A stretch of DNA of 64,000 nucleotides, from the NCBI GenBank assembly GCA_965242805.1, contig CBDETD010000002.1:5704001-5768000 (forward strand). Reading direction: 5' to 3'. The first letter of the stretch is position 1, and every line of letters starts with the position of its first letter. Below the pieces are notes generated by a model. It searched no databases, was not told the origin of the DNA, and saw nothing but the letters and a program-made list of their open reading frames with translations. Of this stretch, positions 44,918 to 52,838 are shown piece after piece. Both the position numbers and the translations under genes were made by a program. Source of the DNA: JANQEU01 sp965242805. GTDB lineage: Bacteria; Bacteroidota; Bacteroidia; Cytophagales; Cyclobacteriaceae.

Positions 44918-44931
44918 AAATGTTGATTTAA

Positions 44932-45954
44932 ATGTTGAAGAAAATAATAATTGCTGTTCTAATCATACTAGTAGCAGCATTTCTCTACTTTGTATATTGG
45001 GGATCTAGACCTACGCTTTCCGCAAATTATTATGACCAGTTACGGAATCATATAAAGCTTCGAGTCCAGAAACCCGATACCATGACGGCTATGACTTTCA
45101 ATGTAGGTTATATGTCCGGAATGACAAATAACCTCCCCGTTGATAGGGATTATTCGTTATTTGCCAATAACCTTGAAAGAGCCATCAGTTTAGTGGATAG
45201 ATACCATCCCAGTTTTGTTGGCCTTCAGGAGGTCGATTTCATTGCTGAGCGATCATTCTATCAGAATCAACTGGATAGCATTGTAGTGAGATGTGAATAT
45301 CCCTGGTCGTTTAGATCCGTAAATTGGGACAAGAGATATGTTCCTTTCCCATATTGGCCGTTTAGCGACCATTTTGGGAATGTAATATCCGGCCAGGCGA
45401 TTTTATCTGACTATCCAGTCACCAATGCGCAACGCCTGGTACTTAAAAGACCAGACCAATTTTTTCTACGAGATGCCTTCTATATTTCACGTCTTCTGCA
45501 GTTTACAGATGTAGATCTTGGTGGGATTTCCATTAGGGTGATGAATGTACATCTGGAGGCCTTTGATGAGGAAACCAGGATAGCCCAGGCAAAAACCGTA
45601 AAGGACATTTATGAATTGTATTCGGATAGGTTTGCCATTATCATAATGGGAGATTTCAACAGTGAACCACCAAGTGAAGAAAGTGGGTCAGAAGCTATGA
45701 AGATAATTCTAAGTGCCAAGAATATCAGATCCGCTATAGATTTGGAGGACTACAATAAAAACAAGGAGATCAACTATACCTATAGTAGTGAAGAGCCACA
45801 GCGTAAAATTGATTACATTCTTTATAATGATAATTTCATCAAGAAAATTGATGCAAAGGTCCTTCATGAAGCTGGTGAAATCTCAGATCATTTGCCTGTC
45901 TATTTCAAGTTTTATATCTATCATGAAATTGATTTCTTCAGACCCTTCAGATAG
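44932..45954 (+). CDS. membrane-anchored endonuclease/exonuclease/phosphatase-family protein
   Basis: 340 residues. One N-terminal helix (about 3-22) precedes an EEP domain with its metal and catalytic motifs: MTFNVGYMSG (Asn), GLQEVDF (Glu), MNVHLEAF (His), IMGDFNSEP (Asp/Asn) and EISDHLPVYF (Asp/His). The fold covers nucleases, phosphodiesterases, inositol-phosphate phosphatases and sphingomyelinase-like enzymes. With an exported, anchored location, a lipid or sugar-phosphate phosphodiesterase is likelier than a DNA-repair role (inference). Lies 14 bp after the SanA-like gene. Confidence 0.88.
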   Translation: MLKKIIIAVLIILVAAFLYFVYWGSRPTLSANYYDQLRNHIKLRVQKPDTMTAMTFNVGYMSGMTNNLPVDRDYSLFANNLERAISLVDRYHPSFVGLQEVDFIAERSFYQNQLDSIVVRCEYPWSFRSVNWDKRYVPFPYWPFSDHFGNVISGQAILSDYPVTNAQRLVLKRPDQFFLRDAFYISRLLQFTDVDLGGISIRVMNVHLEAFDEETRIAQAKTVKDIYELYSDRFAIIIMGDFNSEPPSEESGSEAMKIILSAKNIRSAIDLEDYNKNKEINYTYSSEEPQRKIDYILYNDNFIKKIDAKVLHEAGEISDHLPVYFKFYIYHEIDFFRPFR

Positions 45955-45995
45955 GTTAAATTTTTACTAATTTCGCGTGACTTTCGATTGCAATT

Positions 45996-46466
45996 ATGAC
46001 AATGATCAAAGAATTTGAGTACCTAAGAGCAGAGGACGTTGAATTAATGATAAACGCCCCGGTATATGTATCCATATTGATAGCTGGTGCGGATGGGAAT
46101 ATTGATAAATCAGAGCGGAAAGAAGCGATCACTATTGCACAAACCAAGCAAAGTCGGGCTAGAGAGCAGCTTGTTGATTACTACAAACTCGTAGGAGATA
46201 GGTTTGAAAGCAAGTTCAACGAACTTCTGGATGCCTTACCCAAGGATACCCAGGCCCGAAGCGATGAAATAGTGAAAGAGCTGAGAAAGCTTAATTTCAT
46301 ACTCCCAAAGATCGATAAGAATTTTGCCATAAAATTTTACGCAAGCCTAAAAGACCTTGCCAAAAGGATTGCAGAAGCCTCAGGTGGAATATTGGGGTAT
46401 ATGTCTGTAAGTTATGAGGAATCGAAACTGATGGAACTCAAAATGATCAACGATCCCAGCAAATAA
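45996..46466 (+). CDS. TerB-like helical protein
   Basis: 156 residues, no signal peptide or membrane helix. The pattern ILIAGADGNIDKSERKEA near residues 27-45 matches the metal-binding first helix pair of TerB (tellurite-resistance) domains, where acidic residues hold a metal or ligand. The rest is helical (KELRKLNFILPKIDKNFA). TerB domains occur in many stress systems; nothing here implies tellurite. Last gene of the parE series, followed 23 bp later by a strong terminator. Confidence 0.7.
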   Translation: MTMIKEFEYLRAEDVELMINAPVYVSILIAGADGNIDKSERKEAITIAQTKQSRAREQLVDYYKLVGDRFESKFNELLDALPKDTQARSDEIVKELRKLNFILPKIDKNFAIKFYASLKDLAKRIAEASGGILGYMSVSYEESKLMELKMINDPSK

Positions 46467-46489
46467 GAAATTAATATTGAGTTAAATTG

Positions 46490-46520
46490 AGCCATCTGCT
46501 ACTAGCGGATGGCTTTTTTT
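46490..46520 (+). terminator. strong intrinsic terminator touching the rhomboid start codon
   Basis: AGCCATCTGC (46490-46499), loop TACTA, GCGGATGGCT (46505-46514), one G-T pair, then a T7 tract ending at 46520. The ATG of the rhomboid gene starts at 46521. It should end the parE-to-TerB transcript and leave no room for a leader on the next gene unless there is readthrough. Confidence 0.9.
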
Positions 46521-47081
46521 ATGTTGGAATATCTACGTAAGGCAAATTTAGTTCCACCCTTGAGGTTAGTGTTCTTTATGTGGGCACTCTATTCCGTGGA
46601 ATTAGCTTTTGGGATGGATCTTGGTTTCCTTGGCATTTTGCCCAGGACCACATCTGGTATGATTGGTATTGCAACTGCTCCGCTTGTCCATGGCAACCTT
46701 GGCCACCTGATTTCCAATACGTTTCCCATTTTATTTCTTGGATCTGTCCTTTACTTATTCTATCCCTCCATTGCGTCCAGGGTTTTTTTGCAGTGTTATG
46801 TTTTTACGAATATCCTTGTTTGGATCTTTGCAAGACCTTACTACCATATTGGGGCCAGTGGTCTTGTTTATGCTCTCGCATTTTTTCTGATTTTCCTGGG
46901 ATTATTTCGGCGTGACTTTAAGACCCTTTTTATTGCCATCGTTGTGGTTCTTGTCTATGGAGGATTGATTTATAACGTTGCATCAATCAATACCCGAATA
47001 AGCTGGGAATCACATCTTCTTGGTGCAGTGGCCGGGGTAGGCAATGCTTACTCGATCACCAAATTCTTCAAGAGAATTTAA
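46521..47081 (+). CDS. rhomboid family intramembrane serine protease
   Basis: 186 residues from ATG 46521; an in-frame ATG at 46509 lies inside the terminator stem and is unlikely. Six hydrophobic segments. The catalytic dyad is S113 in HIGASGLVYALA and H165 in SWESHLLGA; the conserved VHGNLGHLISNTFP loop (about 56-70) supports the call. Cleaves membrane proteins within the bilayer; substrates unknown. Its 5' end abuts the U-tract of the upstream terminator, so expression depends on readthrough, a leaderless message or a promoter hidden in the hairpin. Confidence 0.92.
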   Translation: MLEYLRKANLVPPLRLVFFMWALYSVELAFGMDLGFLGILPRTTSGMIGIATAPLVHGNLGHLISNTFPILFLGSVLYLFYPSIASRVFLQCYVFTNILVWIFARPYYHIGASGLVYALAFFLIFLGLFRRDFKTLFIAIVVVLVYGGLIYNVASINTRISWESHLLGAVAGVGNAYSITKFFKRI

Positions 47082-47122
47082 TACTAATAAAATTAGTATA
47101 AATACTATTTATATTAGTATTT
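47081..47122. promoter_or_regulatory. two 19-bp palindromes spaced 21 bp, probable tandem operator
   Basis: Site 1: ATACTAAT-AAA-ATTAGTAT at 47081-47099. Site 2: ATACTATT-TAT-ATTAGTAT at 47102-47120; its palindrome also extends one base on each side. The centres are 21 bp apart (two helical turns), so two dimers would bind on the same DNA face. The radical SAM start codon is 10 bp downstream. The regulator is unknown. Confidence 0.7.
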
Positions 47123-47129
47123 TTATCAA

Positions 47130-48185
47130 ATGGGAGAATATCTTAAAGGGAAGGGAGCGCAGTTCAATCCGAAGAATAGGTACTTAAAGAACTTTATTGA
47201 ATCCAGTGATTATGATGGTCTGGATGCACCTCTTTTGGAGCGACGTCCTTCCACAAAGGTGTTTTATGAAAGCCCTAAAACAGCTGTGAGTATCAATGAT
47301 AGTCCTGATCTTAAAATGACGAACTCGATAAATCCCTATCAGGGGTGTGAACATGGTTGTGTTTATTGCTTTGCGAGGAATACTCATGAATACTGGGGGT
47401 TTGGTGCCGGATTGGATTTTGAGTCTAAAATCATTGTCAAAAAGAATCTTGCGGATCGATTGAGAACTGAATTCCTCAATCCTAAATGGAAAGTGAACCC
47501 AATTATGCTTTCTGGCAATACCGATTGCTATCAACCTTTGGAAAGGAAACACAAGATCACAAGACAAATTCTTCAGGTAATGCTTGAGTTCAACCATCCC
47601 ATTGGGATCTTGACAAAAAATATTCTCATTTTACGAGATCTCGACCTCTTGAAAGAGTTGAGTTCCCGTGGTCTTGTTCATGTCTATTTTAGCATTACAA
47701 CTCTGGATGAAAGACTCCGAAGAGTGCTGGAACCCAGGACCGCTTCAATTTTGAAAAAACTTAGAGCAATTGAGAAATTTCGTGATGCAGGAATACCTGT
47801 AGGCGTCATGAACGCACCGATCATTCCTGGATTGAATCATCATGAGATACCTCAAATTCTAAAAACAGTTGCTGAGGCTGGAGCTAATACCGTCGGTTAT
47901 ACGGTTGTGAGGTTAAACGGGGTAATTGGTGATATCATGAAAGATTGGATTGAAAAGAATTTTCCGGATAGATTTAATAAGATTTGGAACCAGGTAAAAT
48001 CTATGCATGGCGGAAACGTCAATGACTCAAAATGGGGTAGAAGAATTACAGGGGAAGGTAACGTGTCTAAAGTAATTCACGACCTTTTTACAGTAAGCAA
48101 ATTGAAGTATTTTGGAAGTTCTGAAATGCCTTCTTTGAATAGGGAAATATTCAGACGAAGTGGTAGTTATAATCTTTTTGAATAA
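47130..48185 (+). CDS. PA0069-family radical SAM protein
   Basis: 351 residues. The cluster-binding motif is QGCEHGCVYCFAR (C73, C77, C80; CX3CX2C), in the typical context SINPYQGCEHGC. Other family features: MLSGNTDCYQPLERK, ILTKNILILRDLDLL, FSITTLDERLRR.LEPR and APIIPGLNHHEIP. Related to spore photoproduct lyase-type enzymes but with unknown substrate. The gene starts 8 bp after a tandem palindrome that probably controls it. Monocistronic; the following hairpin has its U-tract on the other strand. Confidence 0.93.
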   Translation: MGEYLKGKGAQFNPKNRYLKNFIESSDYDGLDAPLLERRPSTKVFYESPKTAVSINDSPDLKMTNSINPYQGCEHGCVYCFARNTHEYWGFGAGLDFESKIIVKKNLADRLRTEFLNPKWKVNPIMLSGNTDCYQPLERKHKITRQILQVMLEFNHPIGILTKNILILRDLDLLKELSSRGLVHVYFSITTLDERLRRVLEPRTASILKKLRAIEKFRDAGIPVGVMNAPIIPGLNHHEIPQILKTVAEAGANTVGYTVVRLNGVIGDIMKDWIEKNFPDRFNKIWNQVKSMHGGNVNDSKWGRRITGEGNVSKVIHDLFTVSKLKYFGSSEMPSLNREIFRRSGSYNLFE

Positions 48186-48213
48186 AAAAACCACGTTGAA
48201 GGATCAACGTGGT
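48184..48213 (-). terminator. intrinsic terminator of the DoxX-like gene
   Basis: Minus strand: ACCACGTTGA, loop TCCT, TCAACGTGGT, then T7. Perfect 10-bp stem, 74 bp after the stop of the DoxX-like gene; it also overlaps the end of the radical SAM gene. Confidence 0.9.
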
Positions 48214-48286
48214 CATATTGGTTAGGCTGAAAATCCGATTAGTATGGATAAACCGTAAAAGCGAAATACTCTTTTAATTCCATTTC

Positions 48287-48643
48287 CTAGTCCTTGGAAT
48301 GTGCTGATATGAAAAATGCAGCTCCAGCCATTGCCAAATCCTTCATAAAGCTTGGCATCGAGGCTTCATTTCCGCCTAGCATTCCAGGTAGATGGATAGT
48401 CAAAGCAAAAATTAGAAGCATAACTCCAAGAAGCATCGTAGCTAATTTGGCTTTCTTGTTGATTATGATTGAGATTGCAGCTAAAAGTAGTGCAATACCC
48501 GTTAGATAAACCCAGAAAGCTCCTCCTGGAATCCACGATGGAACCATTCCGGCCATTGCACCTGCATTACCAAGATGTCCAAATCCAAAACCAACGAGAG
48601 GTAGTGCATACAGTATTTTACCAATAAGTCCTAAGTTTTTCAT
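48287..48643 (-). CDS. DoxX-like four-helix membrane protein
   Basis: 118 residues, four hydrophobic helices (about 6-22, 42-60, 66-84, 96-112). The stretch VPSWIPGGAFWVYLTGIALL after helix 1 and the short MSFxKD-like loop resemble the DoxX/DUF417-type family. Members are quinone- or redox-related membrane proteins in some species, unknown in most. Single gene with a clean terminator. No heme or thiol motif. Confidence 0.75.
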   Translation of the reverse strand: MKNLGLIGKILYALPLVGFGFGHLGNAGAMAGMVPSWIPGGAFWVYLTGIALLLAAISIIINKKAKLATMLLGVMLLIFALTIHLPGMLGGNEASMPSFMKDLAMAGAAFFISAHSKD

Positions 48644-48723
48644 GTCATGAAGCTCTTTGGTTTAATAAATCAATGTATGAACATGAAAATAATGTAAATC
48701 AGGACAAATTGCAATATTTCAAG

Positions 48724-49785
48724 TCAATTGTCTTCAAATTGTCTTTCAACTTGATTTAAAATTAGATTTTGCGAAGCTTTTCTATTAATTTTTCCTGATT
48801 CGTTGTAGATCAATCGATCCACCGTAAAGGTTTCTTTGGGTACCTCATATTTGGATAAACCGGTGTTGTCAAAAGTGAACTCATTTTGAGTATCTTCTAC
48901 TATAAGTACAACTTTGTTACCCAATTCTTTATCAGGGATCGATCCAATCATGAAAGGTTTTGATATCCGATCTTGAAGGAGAGATTCCACTTTTTCAGGT
49001 ATGACTTTTATACCGCCGGTATTGATTATGAAATCCCATCTTCCAACCCATTTGAATAATTTATCTGATTTAAGCTCAACTATATCGTTGGTTTCAAGCC
49101 ATTTGTTATTGGTCACTGTACCCAGTACACAAAGGCAGCCATTTTCATTAGTTTTAAATCGAGCATCTCCAAGTGCTTCGAAACAGGTCTCACCAATCTT
49201 TCTCAATGCGATATGGGACGACGTCTCAGTCATTCCATATGTAGAATAGAACTTGGTTCTTGCATTCAGTGAAAGTAATTCTTTTTCCAGGGCATGATCA
49301 ATATGTGCTCCTCCTATCAAGATATTGTCGAATCGATCGAAGTATTCAGGGTTTTTCTTTAAAGTATTGTAGACCTGTATTGGAACCATTGATGTCAAAT
49401 GATAAATCGTATTTGATGGTTCAATACTTTTCGAAGGTGGAATGTATTCAATATCCATTCTGTTAAGAATTGCTCGCACGATAACCATGAAACCGCCTAT
49501 AAATTCAGGGGAAATACAAAGTAACGAGCGTCCTCCGAGGTTCAAACCAAGAAATTTCAGAGTCTCAATTGCACTGTATCTGATAACCTTGCGGTCAAGC
49601 GTTATCGTTTTGGGTTTACCAGTGGATCCCGAGGTTTGAAAACTGAAACTTTCCTTCTCTTCATTCAGCCAGTCTGTTATAGATTGAAACAGAACTCTTT
49701 CCTGTCTTCCAAAACTTTTTTTTGAAAATTCCCCTTTTAAATGTGAATCAATCCTTAGTTTTTCGCTTTCTAAATATAAGAGCAT
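48724..49785 (-). CDS. menE: o-succinylbenzoate-CoA ligase-like AMP-binding enzyme
   Basis: 353 residues, the short form usual for Bacteroidota MenE. ANL-superfamily motifs: P-loop FQTSGSTGKPKT (residues 49-60), TYGMTETSSH, and the hinge/C-terminal sequence GRWDFIINTGGIKV followed by a catalytic-Lys-type ESGKINRKA. It activates o-succinylbenzoate to its CoA ester. The other menaquinone genes lie 3 kb further on the same strand, so they are separated from menE by the opposite-strand sigma cassette. The divergent sigma gene starts 15 bp away. Confidence 0.85.
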   Translation of the reverse strand: MLLYLESEKLRIDSHLKGEFSKKSFGRQERVLFQSITDWLNEEKESFSFQTSGSTGKPKTITLDRKVIRYSAIETLKFLGLNLGGRSLLCISPEFIGGFMVIVRAILNRMDIEYIPPSKSIEPSNTIYHLTSMVPIQVYNTLKKNPEYFDRFDNILIGGAHIDHALEKELLSLNARTKFYSTYGMTETSSHIALRKIGETCFEALGDARFKTNENGCLCVLGTVTNNKWLETNDIVELKSDKLFKWVGRWDFIINTGGIKVIPEKVESLLQDRISKPFMIGSIPDKELGNKVVLIVEDTQNEFTFDNTGLSKYEVPKETFTVDRLIYNESGKINRKASQNLILNQVERQFEDN

Positions 49786-49800
49786 ACTTTAGAGTTCAAC

Positions 49801-50343
49801 TTGTCCAGCCCTGATCACATACTTGTAGAGCGACTTCGCAACAAAGATAAACGTGCGTTCGAACTGATATATAATGAGTTTTTTGGAGTTTTGGTTTCGT
49901 ATGCATTTCGATTTCTGGACACGGTGGAGGATGCTGAGGAAATTGTACAGGAAGTTTTCGTCAAGTTTTGGGATAAATGTGATCGCTTAGCTCCGGATTC
50001 ATCAATAAAAAGCTATCTGTATCGATCTGTTCATAATACGTGTCTCAATAAATTGAAACATGAAAAGGTAAAGGACGGGTATAAGGACTATGTGGTGAGG
50101 TATATGGAAGATTCCTTTGTCATTGAAGTAGAGGATGAGGGGGAAGTAAATTTGCTGGACAGGATCTTAAAGGAAATAGATAAACTACCTCCTCGTTGTC
50201 GTGAAATATTTAAATTGAGTAGGTTTGAGGGATTGAAATACCAGGAAATAGCCGATCACTTGGAGATTTCCGTTAAAACAGTAGAAGTCCAAATGGGCAA
50301 AGCTTTAAAGGTATTGAGAGAGTCTTTGAAAGATGTCAGCTAA
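49801..50343 (+). CDS. ECF RNA polymerase sigma factor, FecI-like
   Basis: 180 residues. Start is TTG at 49801 (no ATG precedes the conserved region 2). Region 2: YNEFFGVLVSYAFRFL, VEDAEEIVQEVFVKFW. Region 4: LPPRCREIFKLSRFEG and a helix-turn-helix YQEIADHLEISVKTVEVQMG. Only 15 bp separate it from menE on the other strand. Downstream genes on the same strand are an STN-domain protein and a FecR-type anti-sigma, so it is probably the transcriptional switch of the cassette. Confidence 0.93.
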   Translation: MSSPDHILVERLRNKDKRAFELIYNEFFGVLVSYAFRFLDTVEDAEEIVQEVFVKFWDKCDRLAPDSSIKSYLYRSVHNTCLNKLKHEKVKDGYKDYVVRYMEDSFVIEVEDEGEVNLLDRILKEIDKLPPRCREIFKLSRFEGLKYQEIADHLEISVKTVEVQMGKALKVLRESLKDVS

Positions 50344-51745
50344 GACAATCACATATTCAATAATATTTACTTCTTTTTTCTCTTTTCAATCTTTTTCTCA
50401 GGACTCTGACAGACTACTGGATTTCCGGATGGCAAACAGTGATTTGTCCGAAGTACTTGATAGTCTAAGTACAATTTCCAATTACAACTTCTCTTACAAT
50501 TCAGACCTATTACCAAGTGGGAGTCTATTTACTTTCAACTATCGGGATAAGACCATTTCCCAGATCTTAACAGAATTATTTGTTGGCCTAAATCTTGAAT
50601 TTGCCTTTGAGGAAGGGGACCAGATCATTATCAAGAAACGTAAATATTCTCGAAAACCCGGATCAAATAAATTCTCCATTAGTGGCTACGTCCGGGAGAA
50701 GGATCAACCCACGAGTGTGATCAGAGATGTTCTGGTATATCTGGATGGATCCACCTTGGTTGCGTCAACCGATGAACATGGATATTTCAAGCTGGAAGGA
50801 ATCCCACTGGGTAGTTATCGATTGATCTTTAGTCATTTGTCTTACAAAAAGAAAATATTTGAAATCTCAAAAAGCACGACGAAGGAGCTGTTCGTTAATA
50901 CCGACCTTGAAATTGAGGCGAATGTTTTAGAAGCGATTGAGGTCGAATCAAGTGCGACAAGGAAATCAAGAAAGAATCGGCCCAAATACCTGGATACGTT
51001 CCAAGATCAATTCATCGGTACCAGCAACTACGCCGGTAATTGCGTTCTTATCAACCCTGACGTGATCCAATTTGACTACAACCGTACCTATAAATCCCTT
51101 TATGCATTCTCCAATAAGCCTATTGTTATTCAAAACAATTCCCTTGGATACACCCTTTATTGCGAACTGGATGATTTCCTGTCCACAGAAAATACCGTGA
51201 AGTTCATTGGTAGGGTCCGGTTTGAGGAATTGGACTCAAACGATGATAAGATCATTAAAACATGGGTTAGAAACAGAAAACTTAGTTATGAAGGTTCGAT
51301 CCGACATTTTTTCAAATCTGTCATCGAAGGAAATTATGCTAAGCAAGGATTTCAAGTTTCCTTTGTTGATGAGGTTACGGATATTAATATGACCGGGAAG
51401 GATGAATACCTTATGGAAAATTTGCTGAAGGAGACTGATATTCCTTTACGTTGGGAAATAAATTTGGAAAATATTTTACATGTCACTTATTTGAAAGAAT
51501 TGGAGAGTAGTGCGTACCTGGCAGACATGGAAAGGGAGTTTAGAAGTGATATTTCAAATCCAAACAAAATGCTGTTTTTAAAACGAAATCCGCAGAATCA
51601 ACGGTCGATAATTGAAATTACAGAAGGTCCTATTTACGTTGATGTAAATGGCCATATCGTGAATCCGGAAGGTCTTTCTGTTAGTGGTTATTGGTCATGG
51701 GAACGGATTGCGAATCTGGTCCCAATAAATTATGAAATAAAGTAA
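50333..51745 (+). CDS. STN plus carboxypeptidase-regulatory-domain protein without a barrel
   Basis: 470 residues with a signal peptide (SIIFTSFFSFQSFSQ). Residues about 24-95 look like a secretin/TonB N-terminal (STN) domain (FRMANSDLSEVLDSLS, ISQILTELFVGLNL). Residues about 115-200 are a carboxypeptidase-D regulatory-like domain (SISGYVREKDQPTSVIRDVLV, GYFKLEGIPLGSYRLIFS). The C-terminal 260 residues are an unfamiliar mixed domain with no TonB-dependent receptor barrel and no plug. The ATG overlaps the sigma stop. In canonical cassettes these N-terminal domains sit on a SusC-like receptor that signals to FecR; here only the signalling part is present, with an unrelated C-terminal part. Confidence 0.82.
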   Translation: MSAKTITYSIIFTSFFSFQSFSQDSDRLLDFRMANSDLSEVLDSLSTISNYNFSYNSDLLPSGSLFTFNYRDKTISQILTELFVGLNLEFAFEEGDQIIIKKRKYSRKPGSNKFSISGYVREKDQPTSVIRDVLVYLDGSTLVASTDEHGYFKLEGIPLGSYRLIFSHLSYKKKIFEISKSTTKELFVNTDLEIEANVLEAIEVESSATRKSRKNRPKYLDTFQDQFIGTSNYAGNCVLINPDVIQFDYNRTYKSLYAFSNKPIVIQNNSLGYTLYCELDDFLSTENTVKFIGRVRFEELDSNDDKIIKTWVRNRKLSYEGSIRHFFKSVIEGNYAKQGFQVSFVDEVTDINMTGKDEYLMENLLKETDIPLRWEINLENILHVTYLKELESSAYLADMEREFRSDISNPNKMLFLKRNPQNQRSIIEITEGPIYVDVNGHIVNPEGLSVSGYWSWERIANLVPINYEIK

Positions 51746-51814
51746 GAAAATAGGATTTTTGGAGTAAGGGGATAGATAAGGAGCGGTGTTAGGAAGTTAA
51801 CTGTATTGAAGAAA

Positions 51815-52738
51815 ATGGAAGAATTGCTAGCGAAGTATTTCTCTGGAAATACAAGCGAGGAGGAATCAGATCGGGTAAAAAAATTTAAGTTGGAGAACCC
51901 GGAAGAATTTTTTGAATGGAAAAGAACCTGGGCTCTGACTACAAATGTGAAAACTGATCCTGATAAGCTTACATCGATCATTAGTAATGATTCGGAGAGT
52001 AAGGTAATACCACTGTGGAGTTCATGGATGAAATATGCTGCAGTTGTTGCGCTCTTGGTTGCATCAGCGGCTGTAGTGTTCATTGTTTCTCGTGATACAC
52101 CAGAGACGGACCTGATCAAATACCAAAAGCTTTCCGATGGATCAAGGGTTGTACTTTACAAGAACGCCTCATTGGAAGAGGTTGACTTCAGTGATAAAAG
52201 GGTGGTCAATGTAGAAGGACGTGTGTTCTTCGATGTTAAAAGGGACGAACAGAAACCATTCATCATATTCACCAACGAAGCCAAGATTGAAGTCCTGGGA
52301 ACTTCTTTTACCGTTGATACGGATGAGGAAAACACCACCGAAGTTATCGTTGAGACCGGAACGGTAGCCTTTTCACAAAATCCAGAGACTTTCAAAGGGA
52401 ATCTGACAGTGATTACCCTGGAAGCCGGTGAGATGGGAAAGATCATGCCAAACGCCCGTGGATTGATCAAGCAGGATAATAGGGATGAAAATTACCTTGC
52501 GTGGGCCAATCAGATACTGACTTTCGAAAGAACCCGTCTGGGTGAAGTGGCAGAGCTAATGAATGAAGTCTATGGGTATCAACTGGAATTTGAAAATACT
52601 GACCTAAGCAAGTGCAGCCTTACTGCGACCTACAGGAAAAAATCCCCGGAACAAATTGTACGACTGATAGCGGAGACTTTTGGACTGGAGTATGAGATTA
52701 CCGGAAATATCATCAGTTTTTCAGGGGAAGGTTGCTGA
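51815..52738 (+). CDS. FecR-family anti-sigma/sigma regulator
   Basis: 307 residues from ATG 51815 (TTG 51806 possible). Cytoplasmic N-terminal segment (LLAKYFSGNTSEEE), one membrane helix (about 72-90, WMKYAAVVALLVASAAVVF), then a periplasmic FecR domain with the usual YQKLSDGSRVVLYKNASLE, VEGRVFFDVKRDEQKPF and the C-terminal STN-like domain (LTFERTRLGEVAELMNEVYG, LTATYRKKSPEQIVRLIAETFGLEY). It holds or releases the sigma factor in response to an outer-membrane signal. Here the order is sigma, STN protein, FecR; the usual order is sigma, FecR, receptor. Confidence 0.93.
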   Translation: MEELLAKYFSGNTSEEESDRVKKFKLENPEEFFEWKRTWALTTNVKTDPDKLTSIISNDSESKVIPLWSSWMKYAAVVALLVASAAVVFIVSRDTPETDLIKYQKLSDGSRVVLYKNASLEEVDFSDKRVVNVEGRVFFDVKRDEQKPFIIFTNEAKIEVLGTSFTVDTDEENTTEVIVETGTVAFSQNPETFKGNLTVITLEAGEMGKIMPNARGLIKQDNRDENYLAWANQILTFERTRLGEVAELMNEVYGYQLEFENTDLSKCSLTATYRKKSPEQIVRLIAETFGLEYEITGNIISFSGEGC

Positions 52739-52788
52739 TCACCATCGACCAATAGTCCATTCATAACCCAACATTTGAAACCTTCAGA

Positions 52789-52806
52789 TATTTGACGCGT
52801 CAAATA
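52789..52806. promoter_or_regulatory. 18-bp perfect palindrome in a convergent intergenic gap
   Basis: TATTTGACGCGTCAAATA reads the same on both strands, with no loop, so it cannot form a normal terminator hairpin but suits a symmetric protein dimer. It lies between the ends of the FecR gene and menB, where a promoter operator would not be expected. Its length and symmetry are reminiscent of chromosome-organisation sites, but it matches no known consensus exactly. Confidence 0.5.
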
Positions 52807-52838
52807 CGCGATTGATTACCAGGAAAATCGTATGTTGG

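Noticed and set aside
46509..46520. Rhomboid start at ATG 46509
   Set aside because: It lies within the terminator stem and would encode MAFF from the U-tract; ATG 46521 starts the conserved region.
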